Source: Bacteroidales bacterium (GTDB lineage: Bacteria; Bacteroidota; Bacteroidia; Bacteroidales; GCA-2748055). Taken from it: a DNA stretch of 64,000 nt. The notes under the pieces were generated by a model. The model made no database searches. It was given only the letters and a program-made list of their open reading frames with translations, and had not been told where the DNA came from. Both the position numbers and the translations under genes were made by a program. Below are positions 27,270 to 35,901 of the stretch, piece after piece; within the stretch, counting starts at the first letter, position 1, and each line of letters opens with the position of its first letter. Location: the NCBI GenBank assembly GCA_029210585.1, contig JARGFP010000023.1, positions 1-64,000 of the forward strand, read 5' to 3'.

Positions 27270-27299
27270 ATATATATTAATAAAGTCATTAATATATAT
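27270..27299. terminator. AT-only inverted repeat after GH127 gene
   Basis: ATATATATTAAT (27270-27281) and ATTAATATATAT (27288-27299) are perfect 12-bp arms around AAAGTC. They lie 14 bases after the GH127 stop, inside a wider TA-repeat. It may act as a weak terminator or just be AT-rich sequence. Confidence 0.35.
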
Positions 27300-27433
27300 A
27301 TATTTGACGACGCATATTTCTCGTGCTATTGCGATGTTGCGGTGAAATCATGCCACGGAAGAAGAATGGACCAGATGGTTATGCGGGTGTTTGAGATTGC
27401 GTGCTGGACCTCATTGAAGCTACAGGGCATGCA

Positions 27434-28432
27434 TCAGGCATGTACATTGTATTCTTTGATCACCTGCAGCGCCTCGCTGCAATTGCGCGTATCCATCAGC
27501 AATGCGCGCATCTCCCCTGCCCCATCGAAGGAGTGGACGTAGATCTTGAAAAATCTTTTCAGGATGGCAAAATTCTTTTCCCTTCCCCACTGTGTATTAA
27601 AACGTTCCAGGTGTTGTTGCAGCAGTTTCAACCGGGCTTGGTGTCCTTGTTGAGGGACAGCTGCAAAAAAGAAGGGATCGTGGAATATCCCCCTGCCCAC
27701 CATCACCCCATCTGCCTGGTATTTCCGGGCACGCTCCAGTCCATCCGCGTAGCTGGAAACATCGCCGTTTCCGAGGATTTGCGTATCGGATTGAAGTGTA
27801 TCCCGGAGTTCCACCGCTTTCCGTACCTCGTTCCAGTCGGCAACGCCTTCCGACTGCATTTTCTGCGTCCTGCCATGGAGGATAATCGCAGCGGTACGGA
27901 CTTCCAGCAGGTGGGTGATCCATTCTTCCGTCACCACATGATTGAAACCGATCCGTGTCTTTACGCTCACCGGGAGTCCGGAACCCTCGCGAGTGGCCTG
28001 TACAATCTCCCTTGCTGTTTCCGGGACATTGATCAGTGCACTACAGGCATTGTGCTTCACAATTTTTTTCACCGGGCAACCCATGTTGATATCGAGTCCG
28101 TCGAACTGGTCATCCCCGGCAATGATCCTGGCAGCGCGGTAGAATTTTTCAGGATCCGAGCCCCATATCTGCGCCACGATGCGGATCCCGTTTTTTTTCA
28201 ACACCGTGCGTTCCTGCTCAGAGACCAGCAGGCGGTGTTTCGCCTTGTCCCTTCCCTTTTCGTGCAGGAATCCGTCCACAGACATAAATTCGGTAAACAC
28301 CACGTGCAGGTTGCCCGGAGCCGAAGTCCCGGCCACAAGTTCCCTGAACACCGTATCCGTGACATCCTCCATGGGTGCCAGCGCAAAATGAGGTGCAGGC
28401 AAGGTTTTCCAGAAGTTATTCAATTCCATCAC
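27434..28432 (-). CDS. tRNA-dihydrouridine synthase
   Basis: Flavin-dependent enzyme of 332 residues reducing uridine to dihydrouridine in tRNA D loops. Motifs are FALAPMEDVTDTVFREL (FMN site), GLDINMGCPVKKIVKHNACS (active-site cysteine region), SVKTRIGF, ILHGRTQKM, ILGNGDVSSYADG and GVMVGRGIFHDP. It fits the COG0042 Dus family; the exact position modified is unclear. The second Met at 28429 is an equally good start. It has no operon partner and sits alone between two plus-strand genes. Confidence 0.94.
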   Translation of the reverse strand: MMELNNFWKTLPAPHFALAPMEDVTDTVFRELVAGTSAPGNLHVVFTEFMSVDGFLHEKGRDKAKHRLLVSEQERTVLKKNGIRIVAQIWGSDPEKFYRAARIIAGDDQFDGLDINMGCPVKKIVKHNACSALINVPETAREIVQATREGSGLPVSVKTRIGFNHVVTEEWITHLLEVRTAAIILHGRTQKMQSEGVADWNEVRKAVELRDTLQSDTQILGNGDVSSYADGLERARKYQADGVMVGRGIFHDPFFFAAVPQQGHQARLKLLQQHLERFNTQWGREKNFAILKRFFKIYVHSFDGAGEMRALLMDTRNCSEALQVIKEYNVHA

Positions 28433-28598
28433 TTTTCAGCAATACGGGGCCATTGCATCATCCCTGCAGGTTTACATTATCATATCTGACCATACTTCGC
28501 AGCGTCGGGATGTACAACACTTTTACAATATAAATTGTTGAAATGAAGTTCAATCAACAAATCTCACTGCTGTATGTTACATATCAAAACCATGAAAC

Positions 28599-28919
28599 AT
28601 GGAACTTGAAAAAAAGAAGTGTATTCCCTGTGAAGGAGGCATACCGCCACTTACGGAAGATGAGATACTTAAGTACATCTCGGTGGTCAGGGGGTGGATC
28701 GTCAGGGACAATAAAAAAATCACAAAGACCTTTCAGTTTGTGAATTTCAGGCATACCATGGCTTTCGTGAACGAGGTGGCCCGGATCGCTGAAGAGGAAG
28801 GGCACCACCCGGTGATGCACATTGGTTACGGGAATGCAGAGGTCGAATTATGGACCCACGCCATAGACGGACTCTCCGAGAACGATTTCATCCTGGCAGC
28901 CCAGATCGACCGGCTCTGA
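28599..28919 (+). CDS. 4a-hydroxytetrahydrobiopterin dehydratase (PCD/DCoH-like)
   Basis: Pterin-4a-carbinolamine dehydratase of 106 residues, recognised by the complete signature EEGHHPVMHIGYGNAEVELW then THAIDGLSENDFILAAQID, with the paired active-site histidines HH. It regenerates the quinonoid pterin cofactor after aromatic hydroxylation. No aromatic amino acid hydroxylase gene is in the window, and many bacterial members have other or unknown roles. The start MELEKKKCIPCEGG is typical, with CxxC. Confidence 0.94.
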   Translation: MELEKKKCIPCEGGIPPLTEDEILKYISVVRGWIVRDNKKITKTFQFVNFRHTMAFVNEVARIAEEEGHHPVMHIGYGNAEVELWTHAIDGLSENDFILAAQIDRL

Positions 28920-29060
28920 TCTGCTGCTTCAGTTCGACAATATTCCCGAAACGCATCTCGCCGACAGGTTTGACAGCAATGATGATTGGTCTTTCAAAAG
29001 AGTCGGCGTGGCTGGATTATATAATTCGGGGACAAGGCACGCAAAAATCTTTGAACCTGT

Positions 29061-29909
29061 TTATTGTTCCTCCGGATCAAGGATCTTTTTCTCGGTAATG
29101 ATTTCATTGACCAAATACCTGGGGATTTCCTCGAAGTAGAGGTTTTTGGCAGTAATGTTCGGATGCATGGTATCCTTCAGGATTTCCCTGTTGTCCCGCA
29201 ATCTGTCGCGAAAGGGTGACGCAGAAACGGTTCGGTTGATTTTTCTTGATTCAGTAAGAACAATCACCGGTACATTGAACTGTTGTGCGGCAAGGACCAT
29301 CTGAAACGACCCCGTTTTATTCAGGATGGTATCCCGTCGTACCTGGTCGGCAGCCAGTAAGAGGTAATCTGTATCTCGCATCATCTCTGCTGTCAGTGCA
29401 TCAGGCATCAATGTTACCCGGTAGCCCATTTCAGCCAGTTCAACGGCCTGCAACCTTCCCTCCTCGGCCGGAGCTGAAAGTGTCTGAAATACATGAATTC
29501 CAGGATGATCTTTTGCCAGCAGGCGAAACACTTCAATGATTGTCCCGCTGTTGCTGTGCAGCATCACGGTTTTGTCTTTCAGCTTCACCGTTCTGAGCAG
29601 GTTGTTCATGAGCATTTGCGGGGCACGTTCCCAGAATTCCCTGTATTCGTGCATGAAGTCGAGGTAATTGGCCGGGTAGTGTTTCACGGAGATGTTGTGA
29701 CTCAGGATCAATTCGTCGCAAAAATGCCTGATCACGGTAAACATCTCCATTTTTTGACGTACCTGTTCAATATAACTGATAAATGTGGCAGGATCCAGTT
29801 CCGGATCGAGCAGTTCATTTTCCAGGGCAATAATCAGTCGTTTTAGCAGGGATACAGATCCGCTGACCTTGTCATCCATCACCTGTTGTATTGAATGTGG
29901 TAATTTCAT
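29061..29909 (-). CDS. Translation initiation factor 2B alpha-like family protein
   Basis: Protein of 282 residues of the eIF-2B alpha/beta/delta-like family. An N-terminal helical half (about 1-100) precedes a Rossmann-like half containing VMLHSNSGTIIEVFRLL, LSAPAEEGRLQAVELAEMGY, LLLAADQVRRDTILNKTGSF and VPVIVLTESRKI. Archaeal and bacterial relatives include ribose-1,5-bisphosphate isomerase and methylthioribose-1-phosphate isomerase. The catalytic pattern of those enzymes is not clear here, so I give only the family. It is a single gene with AT-rich sequence upstream. Confidence 0.75.
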   Translation of the reverse strand: MKLPHSIQQVMDDKVSGSVSLLKRLIIALENELLDPELDPATFISYIEQVRQKMEMFTVIRHFCDELILSHNISVKHYPANYLDFMHEYREFWERAPQMLMNNLLRTVKLKDKTVMLHSNSGTIIEVFRLLAKDHPGIHVFQTLSAPAEEGRLQAVELAEMGYRVTLMPDALTAEMMRDTDYLLLAADQVRRDTILNKTGSFQMVLAAQQFNVPVIVLTESRKINRTVSASPFRDRLRDNREILKDTMHPNITAKNLYFEEIPRYLVNEIITEKKILDPEEQ

Positions 29910-30220
29910 TGTTATTCAAATAGTATTTATAAGAAAACGTTCGTGCGTGAAATGTGTTCGCGCATACATGCGGATTCGTGTGTTGTGGCACAATGAGCCA
30001 TATAAATATATACTTTTAAAACAGAAATCTATACCTGAATTGAGATGTACAACACATGTGCACCCGGCCTGTGGATTTTTCGAAAAAAATAAATACCTTT
30101 CATGCTCGTCTTGATGGTCGGTCTCCTTTACGGGGAAATCCGGCTCAGTGACACTTCGAACAGCCGGACCCATGGTCCGGATGCAACCGGTAACAAAAAT
30201 AAACAATAATATTACCGACC
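29910..30220. other. 311-base intergenic region upstream of beta-mannosidase
   Basis: No gene is seen. It separates divergent genes, so it must hold two promoters, but I find no full TAnnTTTG. The perfect inverted repeat CCGGACC (30164-30170) / GGTCCGG (30174-30180) around CAT, 40 bases before the mannosidase ATG, is a possible operator. Confidence 0.35.
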
Positions 30221-32815
30221 ATGAAAACCAGGAATTTCATTATTTTACTGATCCTTATGACAGCCACCACCATTTCGTGTAGCCGGGAGGACCTGGACCA
30301 TGTTGTGCGCACAGAGATCAGTTCAGGCTGGGAAATGTCTGAGTATGGAAAAAACAACTGGATTCCTGCTGCGGTCCCTGGTTCAGTGCACACCGACCTG
30401 CTGGACAACGGGAAGATCGAAGACCCTTTTTTCCGGCTGAACGAACATGACCTGCAGTGGATTGACAAGAAGGACTGGATCTATCGTACCACGATCCATG
30501 CAGACCGTTCTTTGCTTGCCAGGGACCATATAGAACTGGCATTTCCCGGGCTGGATACATACGGAGAGGTCTACCTGAATGACTCTTTGGTGCTGTTGAC
30601 TGATAACATGTTCAGGGAATGGAGCGTGGAATGCAAAGGAATCCTGAAAGCCGGGGCCAACGAACTGAAGATCATCCTGCGGTCACCGGTGATGCGGGGA
30701 ATTGAAAAATACGATGCCCTGCCCTACCAGATACCCGTCTCAGATAATGATCTCGCAGAAACAGGCAAGGTTCCAGGCAACAAGAAGGTAAGTATCTTCA
30801 CCCGTAAAGCCGGATATCACTTCGGTTGGGACTGGGGGCCAAGGTTGGTGACCAGTGGCATCTGGAAACCGGTTTTTTTGCAGGGATGGGACGAAGGCAG
30901 GATCAATAATATACAGATCATCCAGCAAGAACTTACCGATGCAAAAGCCACCATGAAGGCAGTCATGGAAGTGCAGGCTGGAAAGATCGGGAATGGCGAG
31001 CTGGTGATAAAGGTCAATAATGAGGTGGTCGCCAGGAGAATTTTCAGCGCGGATGACATCACCGTTTTTGCTGAAATACCTTTTGAAATTGATTCTCCTG
31101 AATGGTGGTGGCCCAATGGAATGGGAGCACAGCCACTTTATCATGTCAAGGCCGAATTGTATGTTGAAGGAGAAAGGCTGCATGTCATTGAAGACAGGAT
31201 TGGGTTACGTACCATCGAACTGGTTACGGATCCAGATGAACATGGAAATACATTTCATTTCGTAGTGAATGGCAAACCTGTATTCATGAAGGGAGCCAAC
31301 TATATTCCACAGGACAGCTTCCTTGACAGGGTAACTCCGGAACGTTATGAACATGTGATACAATCTGCTGTGGATGCCAACATGAACATGCTGCGTGTAT
31401 GGGGGGGCGGGATCTACGAGAAGGATATTTTCTATGAATTATGTGACGAGAAAGGAATACTGGTGTGGCAGGATTTCATGTTTGCCTGCTCTATGTATCC
31501 TGGCGATTCATTGTTCCTTGAGAATGTAAGGCAGGAGGCCATCGACAACGTAAAACGGCTGCGAAACCACCCGTCCATTGCTCTCTGGTGCGGGAACAAT
31601 GAAAACCTGAGCGCCTGGTACCGCTGGGGATGGAGAGAACGGGTAATCGGGGAACAGGGACAGGAAGTTGCCGACCTGCTTTGGAAAGCATACCAGGATG
31701 TTTTTCACGAAATCCTCCCGGAAGTGGTCCGCACTGAAGATGGTGACCGCTATTACTGGGCCTCCTCCTCAAGTGCTGCCATGGGTGTGCCGGACAATCT
31801 TACACAGGGGGACCTGCACTACTGGGGCGTATGGTGGGGTAAGGAACCCTTCAGCAGCTTCAGGGAAAACACCGGAAGGTTCATGTCAGAATACGGATTT
31901 CAGTCTTTCCCGGAAATGAAGACCATCAGGGAATATGCTGTTGAAGAAGACTTTGACATTTACTCTGATGTCATGAAGTCGCACCAGCGGTCCAGCATTG
32001 GAAATGAGACCATTGAACTCTATATGAATCGTGACTACAGGGATCCCCGCGATTTTTCCTCATTTATCTATGTGGGCCAGGTCCTGCAGGGAGTAGGCAT
32101 CAGGCGTGCCATTGAACTGCACAGGGTCCAAATGCCCTATTGCATGGGGAGCCTCTACTGGCAGATCAATGACTGCTGGCCCGTCGCTTCCTGGTCGGGA
32201 ATGGATTATTCTGGACGCTGGAAGGCACAACATTACATGGCCAGGGAGGCATTCAAGAATGTTATTATCGTGCCTGAAACTTCGAATAGCAGTACCACCA
32301 TCAGCGTGGTGTCCGACCTGGATAAAACACTAAATGCTTCGCTGAACAGCAGGATCATTGATTTTCATGGGGAAGTACTGTGGGAAAGCAGTCGCGAGGT
32401 GTCCGTTCCGGCAACTGCCAGCAGTGCCGTATTCACTTTTGATCACAGTGAAGTGGTTACCCGGCCGGGAGAAGTAGTCCTGGAAATAACACTGGAGCAT
32501 GATGACAACCTGATCGACCAGGCACTCTGGTATTATGCTCCCCCGAAAGCACTTGTGCTTCCTGTGCCGGAGGTAGAGATCCATACAACGAAGACTGATA
32601 AGGCAACGTACCGGCTGACCATTGTAAGTGACGTATTGGTGAAAAACATATTTCTCCAGTCTGAAACAGTAGACGGATTCTTCAGCAACAACTACTTCGA
32701 TATGGTTCCCGGGAAGACCTACACAGTTGATTTTGAAGTAAGGGAAGGATCAGGAGCACCGGGATTCTTCTTCTCTGAGCTCACTGGAAGCTACATGAAA
32801 AAGGAAGGTGACTAA
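30221..32815 (+). CDS. GH2 beta-mannosidase lipoprotein
   Basis: Exo-beta-mannosidase of 864 residues with the GH2 layout: sugar-binding sandwich (WIPAAVPGSVHTDLL at about 45-60), Ig-like domains, TIM barrel, and C-terminal beta domains. Beta-mannosidase hallmarks include FGWDWGPRLVTSGIWKPV, GANYIPQDSFLDR and LRVWGGGIYEKDIFY. The acid/base Glu is in LWCGNNENLSAW (near 457) and the nucleophile in FMSEYGFQSFP (near 556). A lipobox (TTISC, Cys20) indicates membrane anchoring. It would trim mannose from mannans or N-glycans. No co-transcribed glycan gene follows. Confidence 0.94.
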   Translation: MKTRNFIILLILMTATTISCSREDLDHVVRTEISSGWEMSEYGKNNWIPAAVPGSVHTDLLDNGKIEDPFFRLNEHDLQWIDKKDWIYRTTIHADRSLLARDHIELAFPGLDTYGEVYLNDSLVLLTDNMFREWSVECKGILKAGANELKIILRSPVMRGIEKYDALPYQIPVSDNDLAETGKVPGNKKVSIFTRKAGYHFGWDWGPRLVTSGIWKPVFLQGWDEGRINNIQIIQQELTDAKATMKAVMEVQAGKIGNGELVIKVNNEVVARRIFSADDITVFAEIPFEIDSPEWWWPNGMGAQPLYHVKAELYVEGERLHVIEDRIGLRTIELVTDPDEHGNTFHFVVNGKPVFMKGANYIPQDSFLDRVTPERYEHVIQSAVDANMNMLRVWGGGIYEKDIFYELCDEKGILVWQDFMFACSMYPGDSLFLENVRQEAIDNVKRLRNHPSIALWCGNNENLSAWYRWGWRERVIGEQGQEVADLLWKAYQDVFHEILPEVVRTEDGDRYYWASSSSAAMGVPDNLTQGDLHYWGVWWGKEPFSSFRENTGRFMSEYGFQSFPEMKTIREYAVEEDFDIYSDVMKSHQRSSIGNETIELYMNRDYRDPRDFSSFIYVGQVLQGVGIRRAIELHRVQMPYCMGSLYWQINDCWPVASWSGMDYSGRWKAQHYMAREAFKNVIIVPETSNSSTTISVVSDLDKTLNASLNSRIIDFHGEVLWESSREVSVPATASSAVFTFDHSEVVTRPGEVVLEITLEHDDNLIDQALWYYAPPKALVLPVPEVEIHTTKTDKATYRLTIVSDVLVKNIFLQSETVDGFFSNNYFDMVPGKTYTVDFEVREGSGAPGFFFSELTGSYMKKEGD

Positions 32816-32824
32816 AAATAAATA

Positions 32825-32832
32825 TATCTTTG
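32825..32832 (+). promoter_or_regulatory. -7 element for acyl-CoA synthetase operon
   Basis: TATCTTTG is an exact -7 consensus, 22 bases before the ATG. It suggests that this gene and the following two have their own promoter, separate from the mannosidase gene ending at 32815. Confidence 0.5.
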
Positions 32833-32854
32833 GCAACAACCAAACACGCTGACA

Positions 32855-34627
32855 ATGACTGTAACCCGCACCTTCGACCTGCTGGAAAGGTATGAGAAAA
32901 ATTTCGACAAAGATGAGGCCCTGGCGGTAAAACGCCTGGGGAAATGGCATTCATGGTCCACCCGCGAATACATCGACGCATGCTACGAAGTGGCCTGTGG
33001 TTTGCTGGAAATGGGATTTCGCAAGGGGGACAAGATCCTGACGGTGACCAACAACCGGCCGGAATGGAATTTCGTTGATCACGGGATGTCCATGTGTGGC
33101 ATTATTCACGTTCCCGTATATGCATCCCTGGGCGAAGATGAATATGCTTATATTGTCAACCACGCTGAGGTAAACATGGTACTGGTTTCCGACAAGAAAC
33201 TCTACCAGAAACTGCGCCTGGCAAGCAAGGGATCCCTTGCCGAAAAGCATATCTACACCTTTGATGAGGTGGAAGGTGCTCCCAACTGGCGCACGATCAC
33301 CGAAGCAGGAAAGAAAAACAGGAAGAAGCGGGAGCAGGAGCTTGAAGAGATCAAGCGGTCCGTTTCTGAAAAGGACTTCACCTCCCTGCTCTACACATCC
33401 GGGACCACCGGGGATCCGAAAGGCGTGATGCTATCGCATGAAAACCTGGTCAGAAATTTTATCGCAGCAGCGGGCATCTTCAGACTGCAACCGGAAGAGC
33501 GCTATCTGAGCATCCTCCCGCTTTGTCATGTAGGCGGCAGGATGGGCAATTACCAGACCCAGTACAGTGGTACCGGGATCTATTACGCCGAGAGCATGGG
33601 TGCCTTTGTAACTGCGATGAAAGAGATCAGGGCCAATGGTTTTGATGCCGTTCCGCGCGTGCTTGAAAAAGTATATGACAACATCATGGCCAAAGGCAGG
33701 CAACTGGACGGCATCAAGAAAAAGATTTTCTTATGGGCGGTGCGGCTGGGATCCAGGTACGATGCACACGGAAGGAACAGTTGGTGGTACAACAAGAAAC
33801 TGGCATTTGCCGACAAGATGATTTTCAGCAAATGGCGCGAAGCCCTCGGTGGAGAAGTGCGGCTGGTGGGATGCGGCGGTGCGAGCCTGCAGCCAGACCT
33901 TGAAAAACTCTTCTGGGCAGCAGGAGTTAAAGTCATCAATATGTACGGTCTCACCGAAACCTCCCCGATCGTCACCATCAGCAATCCTGATCATGGAAAA
34001 TTCAAGCTGGGCACCGTCGGGTCACTGATTGACGGAGTGGAAGTGAAAATCGCAGGGGACGGAGAGATCCTTTGCCGGGGGCATAATGTCATGATCGGTT
34101 ATTACAAGGATGACGCCCTCACGGCCCAGTTGATGGATGAGGAAGGATGGTTCCATACGGGAGATATCGGCCACCTCCAGGAGAGTAAATTCCTGGCGGT
34201 CACTGACCGGAAAAAAGAGATTTTCAAGCTTTCCAACGGGAAGTTCATTGCCCCCCAGGTGATCGAAGGAAAATTCAAACAGTCGGAGCTGATCGACAAC
34301 ATGATGGTGGTTGGAGAGAACAAGAAATTTGCCAGTGCCCTGGTTCTTCCTGAATTTGAATCACTCGGCAAGTGGGCAGACAGCCGGAACGTTGTTTTTT
34401 CCAGCAGGGATGAGCTGATATGCATGCCCGAAGTGCAGATGCACATGCAGAACGAAATCGGCCTTTACAATAAAAAAGTGGGTGAACATGAACGGATCCT
34501 GCGATTCCGGCTGGTGTCCGACAACTGGTCGCCGGAAAGCGGGGAACTTTCGCCAACCCTGAAGCTGAAAAGAAAGGTGATCAATGAAAAATACCGTCAA
34601 CTCATTGAAAGCATTTACCTTCAATAG
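32855..34627 (+). CDS. Long-chain acyl-CoA synthetase (AMP-forming)
   Basis: Adenylate-forming enzyme of 590 residues that activates a fatty acid with ATP and CoA. Motifs are complete: LLYTSGTTGDPKGVMLSHEN (P-loop, near 180), MYGLTETSP, GWFHTGDIG and the core DRKKEIFKLSNGKFIAPQ, which ends with a lysine region typical of long-chain synthetases. The gene is followed after 9 bases by a GNAT-like protein and then by a CrtI-like oxidoreductase. The acyl-CoA may feed a dedicated lipid pathway instead of, or besides, beta-oxidation. Confidence 0.93.
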   Translation: MTVTRTFDLLERYEKNFDKDEALAVKRLGKWHSWSTREYIDACYEVACGLLEMGFRKGDKILTVTNNRPEWNFVDHGMSMCGIIHVPVYASLGEDEYAYIVNHAEVNMVLVSDKKLYQKLRLASKGSLAEKHIYTFDEVEGAPNWRTITEAGKKNRKKREQELEEIKRSVSEKDFTSLLYTSGTTGDPKGVMLSHENLVRNFIAAAGIFRLQPEERYLSILPLCHVGGRMGNYQTQYSGTGIYYAESMGAFVTAMKEIRANGFDAVPRVLEKVYDNIMAKGRQLDGIKKKIFLWAVRLGSRYDAHGRNSWWYNKKLAFADKMIFSKWREALGGEVRLVGCGGASLQPDLEKLFWAAGVKVINMYGLTETSPIVTISNPDHGKFKLGTVGSLIDGVEVKIAGDGEILCRGHNVMIGYYKDDALTAQLMDEEGWFHTGDIGHLQESKFLAVTDRKKEIFKLSNGKFIAPQVIEGKFKQSELIDNMMVVGENKKFASALVLPEFESLGKWADSRNVVFSSRDELICMPEVQMHMQNEIGLYNKKVGEHERILRFRLVSDNWSPESGELSPTLKLKRKVINEKYRQLIESIYLQ

Positions 34628-34636
34628 GAAGTGATC

Positions 34637-35809
34637 ATGCAGATTGAAGAGGTCAGAAACAAGCGACAGGCGAAGGAATTCCTGCGGGTACCAAAGATCC
34701 TTTACAGGAACGATACCACCTGGGTCTGCCCGCTCGACCGTGAAATAGAAGCAGTTTTCGATCCCGAAAAAAACACCTTCTTCAGGCATGGCACTGCTAC
34801 CCGGTTCGTGACAAAAAATGATAAAGGAAAGCTGACCGGCAGGATTGCTGCTTTCATTGATGATAAATCTGCCCGTACACACGACCAGCCCACCGGCGGT
34901 ATCGGTTTTTTTGAATGCATCAACGACCAGGGTGCAACGAACCTGCTGTTCGACACGGCGAAGGAGTGGCTTGCTTCCAGGAGGATGGAAGCCATGGACG
35001 GTCCGGTCAACTTCGGGGAGACAGACAAATACTGGGGGTTGCTGGTGGAAGGTTTCTCCCATCCTGCCTATGAAATCGCTTACAATTACCCTTACTACCA
35101 GGAACTGTTCGAAAATTATGGTTTTCAGACCTACTACAACCAGGAAGGGTTCCACCTGGACATTACCCGTCCCCTCCCGGAACGGTTTGCCCGCATCGCC
35201 ACCTGGCTGATGAACAAGGAGGAATATTCGTTTGAACATTTCAGCTGGAAGGAGATCCACCGGTACGTAAATGATTTTGCCGAAGTATACAACCAGGCCT
35301 GGGCATCATTTAAGAAAAATTTCGAACCCATGCAGCCAGCGTATATTATCCATACACTGAAGAAAGCACGGATGATCATCGAGGAGGAATTTATCTGGAT
35401 CGCATACAAAAACGGAAAACCCATCGCCATATACCTGATGTACCCCGACCTGAACCAGATACTGAAGCACCTGGATGGCAGGATGCATCCCTGGAACATG
35501 CTGAAATTTCTTTACCTGAAGCATACAAAGACCATAACGCGGGCCCGGGGTGTACTCATGGGTGTGATCCACGAATTCCAGGGCAGGGGCGTCGAAGCCG
35601 CCATTATCATGAAACTGCAGGAGATGTTCAGGCGCAAACCGCATTACACGGAGATCGAATTCTCCTGGGTCGGGGATTTCAACCCGAAAATGAAAAACAT
35701 ATTCCTTTCCGTGGGAAGTATCCCGGCAAAAAAATACAAAACCTACAGGTACCTCTTCGACAGGGAAAAGCCGTTCAAAAGGTACCCGATACCAGTAAGC
35801 AACAAGTAA
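34637..35809 (+). CDS. GNAT-like acyltransferase of unknown substrate
   Basis: Protein of 390 residues without close known function. The first 130 residues (KEFLRVPKILYRNDTTWVCP, GRIAAFID, GGIGFFECIND) look like the start of a GNAT domain. Residues about 240-390 (FIWIAYKNGKPIAIYLMYPD, MGVIHEFQGRGVEAAIIMKL) look like another, with a possible acyl-CoA loop GRGVEAA. Similar proteins are common in Bacteroidota but uncharacterised. ATG 34637 is preferred to GTG 34631. Its place between an acyl-CoA synthetase and a CrtI-like enzyme suggests transfer of a long acyl chain, which is inference. Confidence 0.65.
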   Translation: MQIEEVRNKRQAKEFLRVPKILYRNDTTWVCPLDREIEAVFDPEKNTFFRHGTATRFVTKNDKGKLTGRIAAFIDDKSARTHDQPTGGIGFFECINDQGATNLLFDTAKEWLASRRMEAMDGPVNFGETDKYWGLLVEGFSHPAYEIAYNYPYYQELFENYGFQTYYNQEGFHLDITRPLPERFARIATWLMNKEEYSFEHFSWKEIHRYVNDFAEVYNQAWASFKKNFEPMQPAYIIHTLKKARMIIEEEFIWIAYKNGKPIAIYLMYPDLNQILKHLDGRMHPWNMLKFLYLKHTKTITRARGVLMGVIHEFQGRGVEAAIIMKLQEMFRRKPHYTEIEFSWVGDFNPKMKNIFLSVGSIPAKKYKTYRYLFDREKPFKRYPIPVSNK

Positions 35810-35901
35810 TATACAACCCTCATGCATCCGGGGTTTAACAAAGAATCTGAACCGAAAATGACAGGGCAATGTACCCGGAAAACAAATAAAAATACAGAAC
35901 A

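Noticed and set aside
27401-28489. 362-codon plus-strand ORF
   Set aside because: It lies wholly opposite the dihydrouridine synthase gene, whose motifs are intact. The plus-strand product has no recognisable family pattern.
28850-29098. 82-codon ORF after the pterin dehydratase gene
   Set aside because: It begins inside the dehydratase gene and ends in the convergent eIF-2B-like gene. No family resemblance; likely chance.
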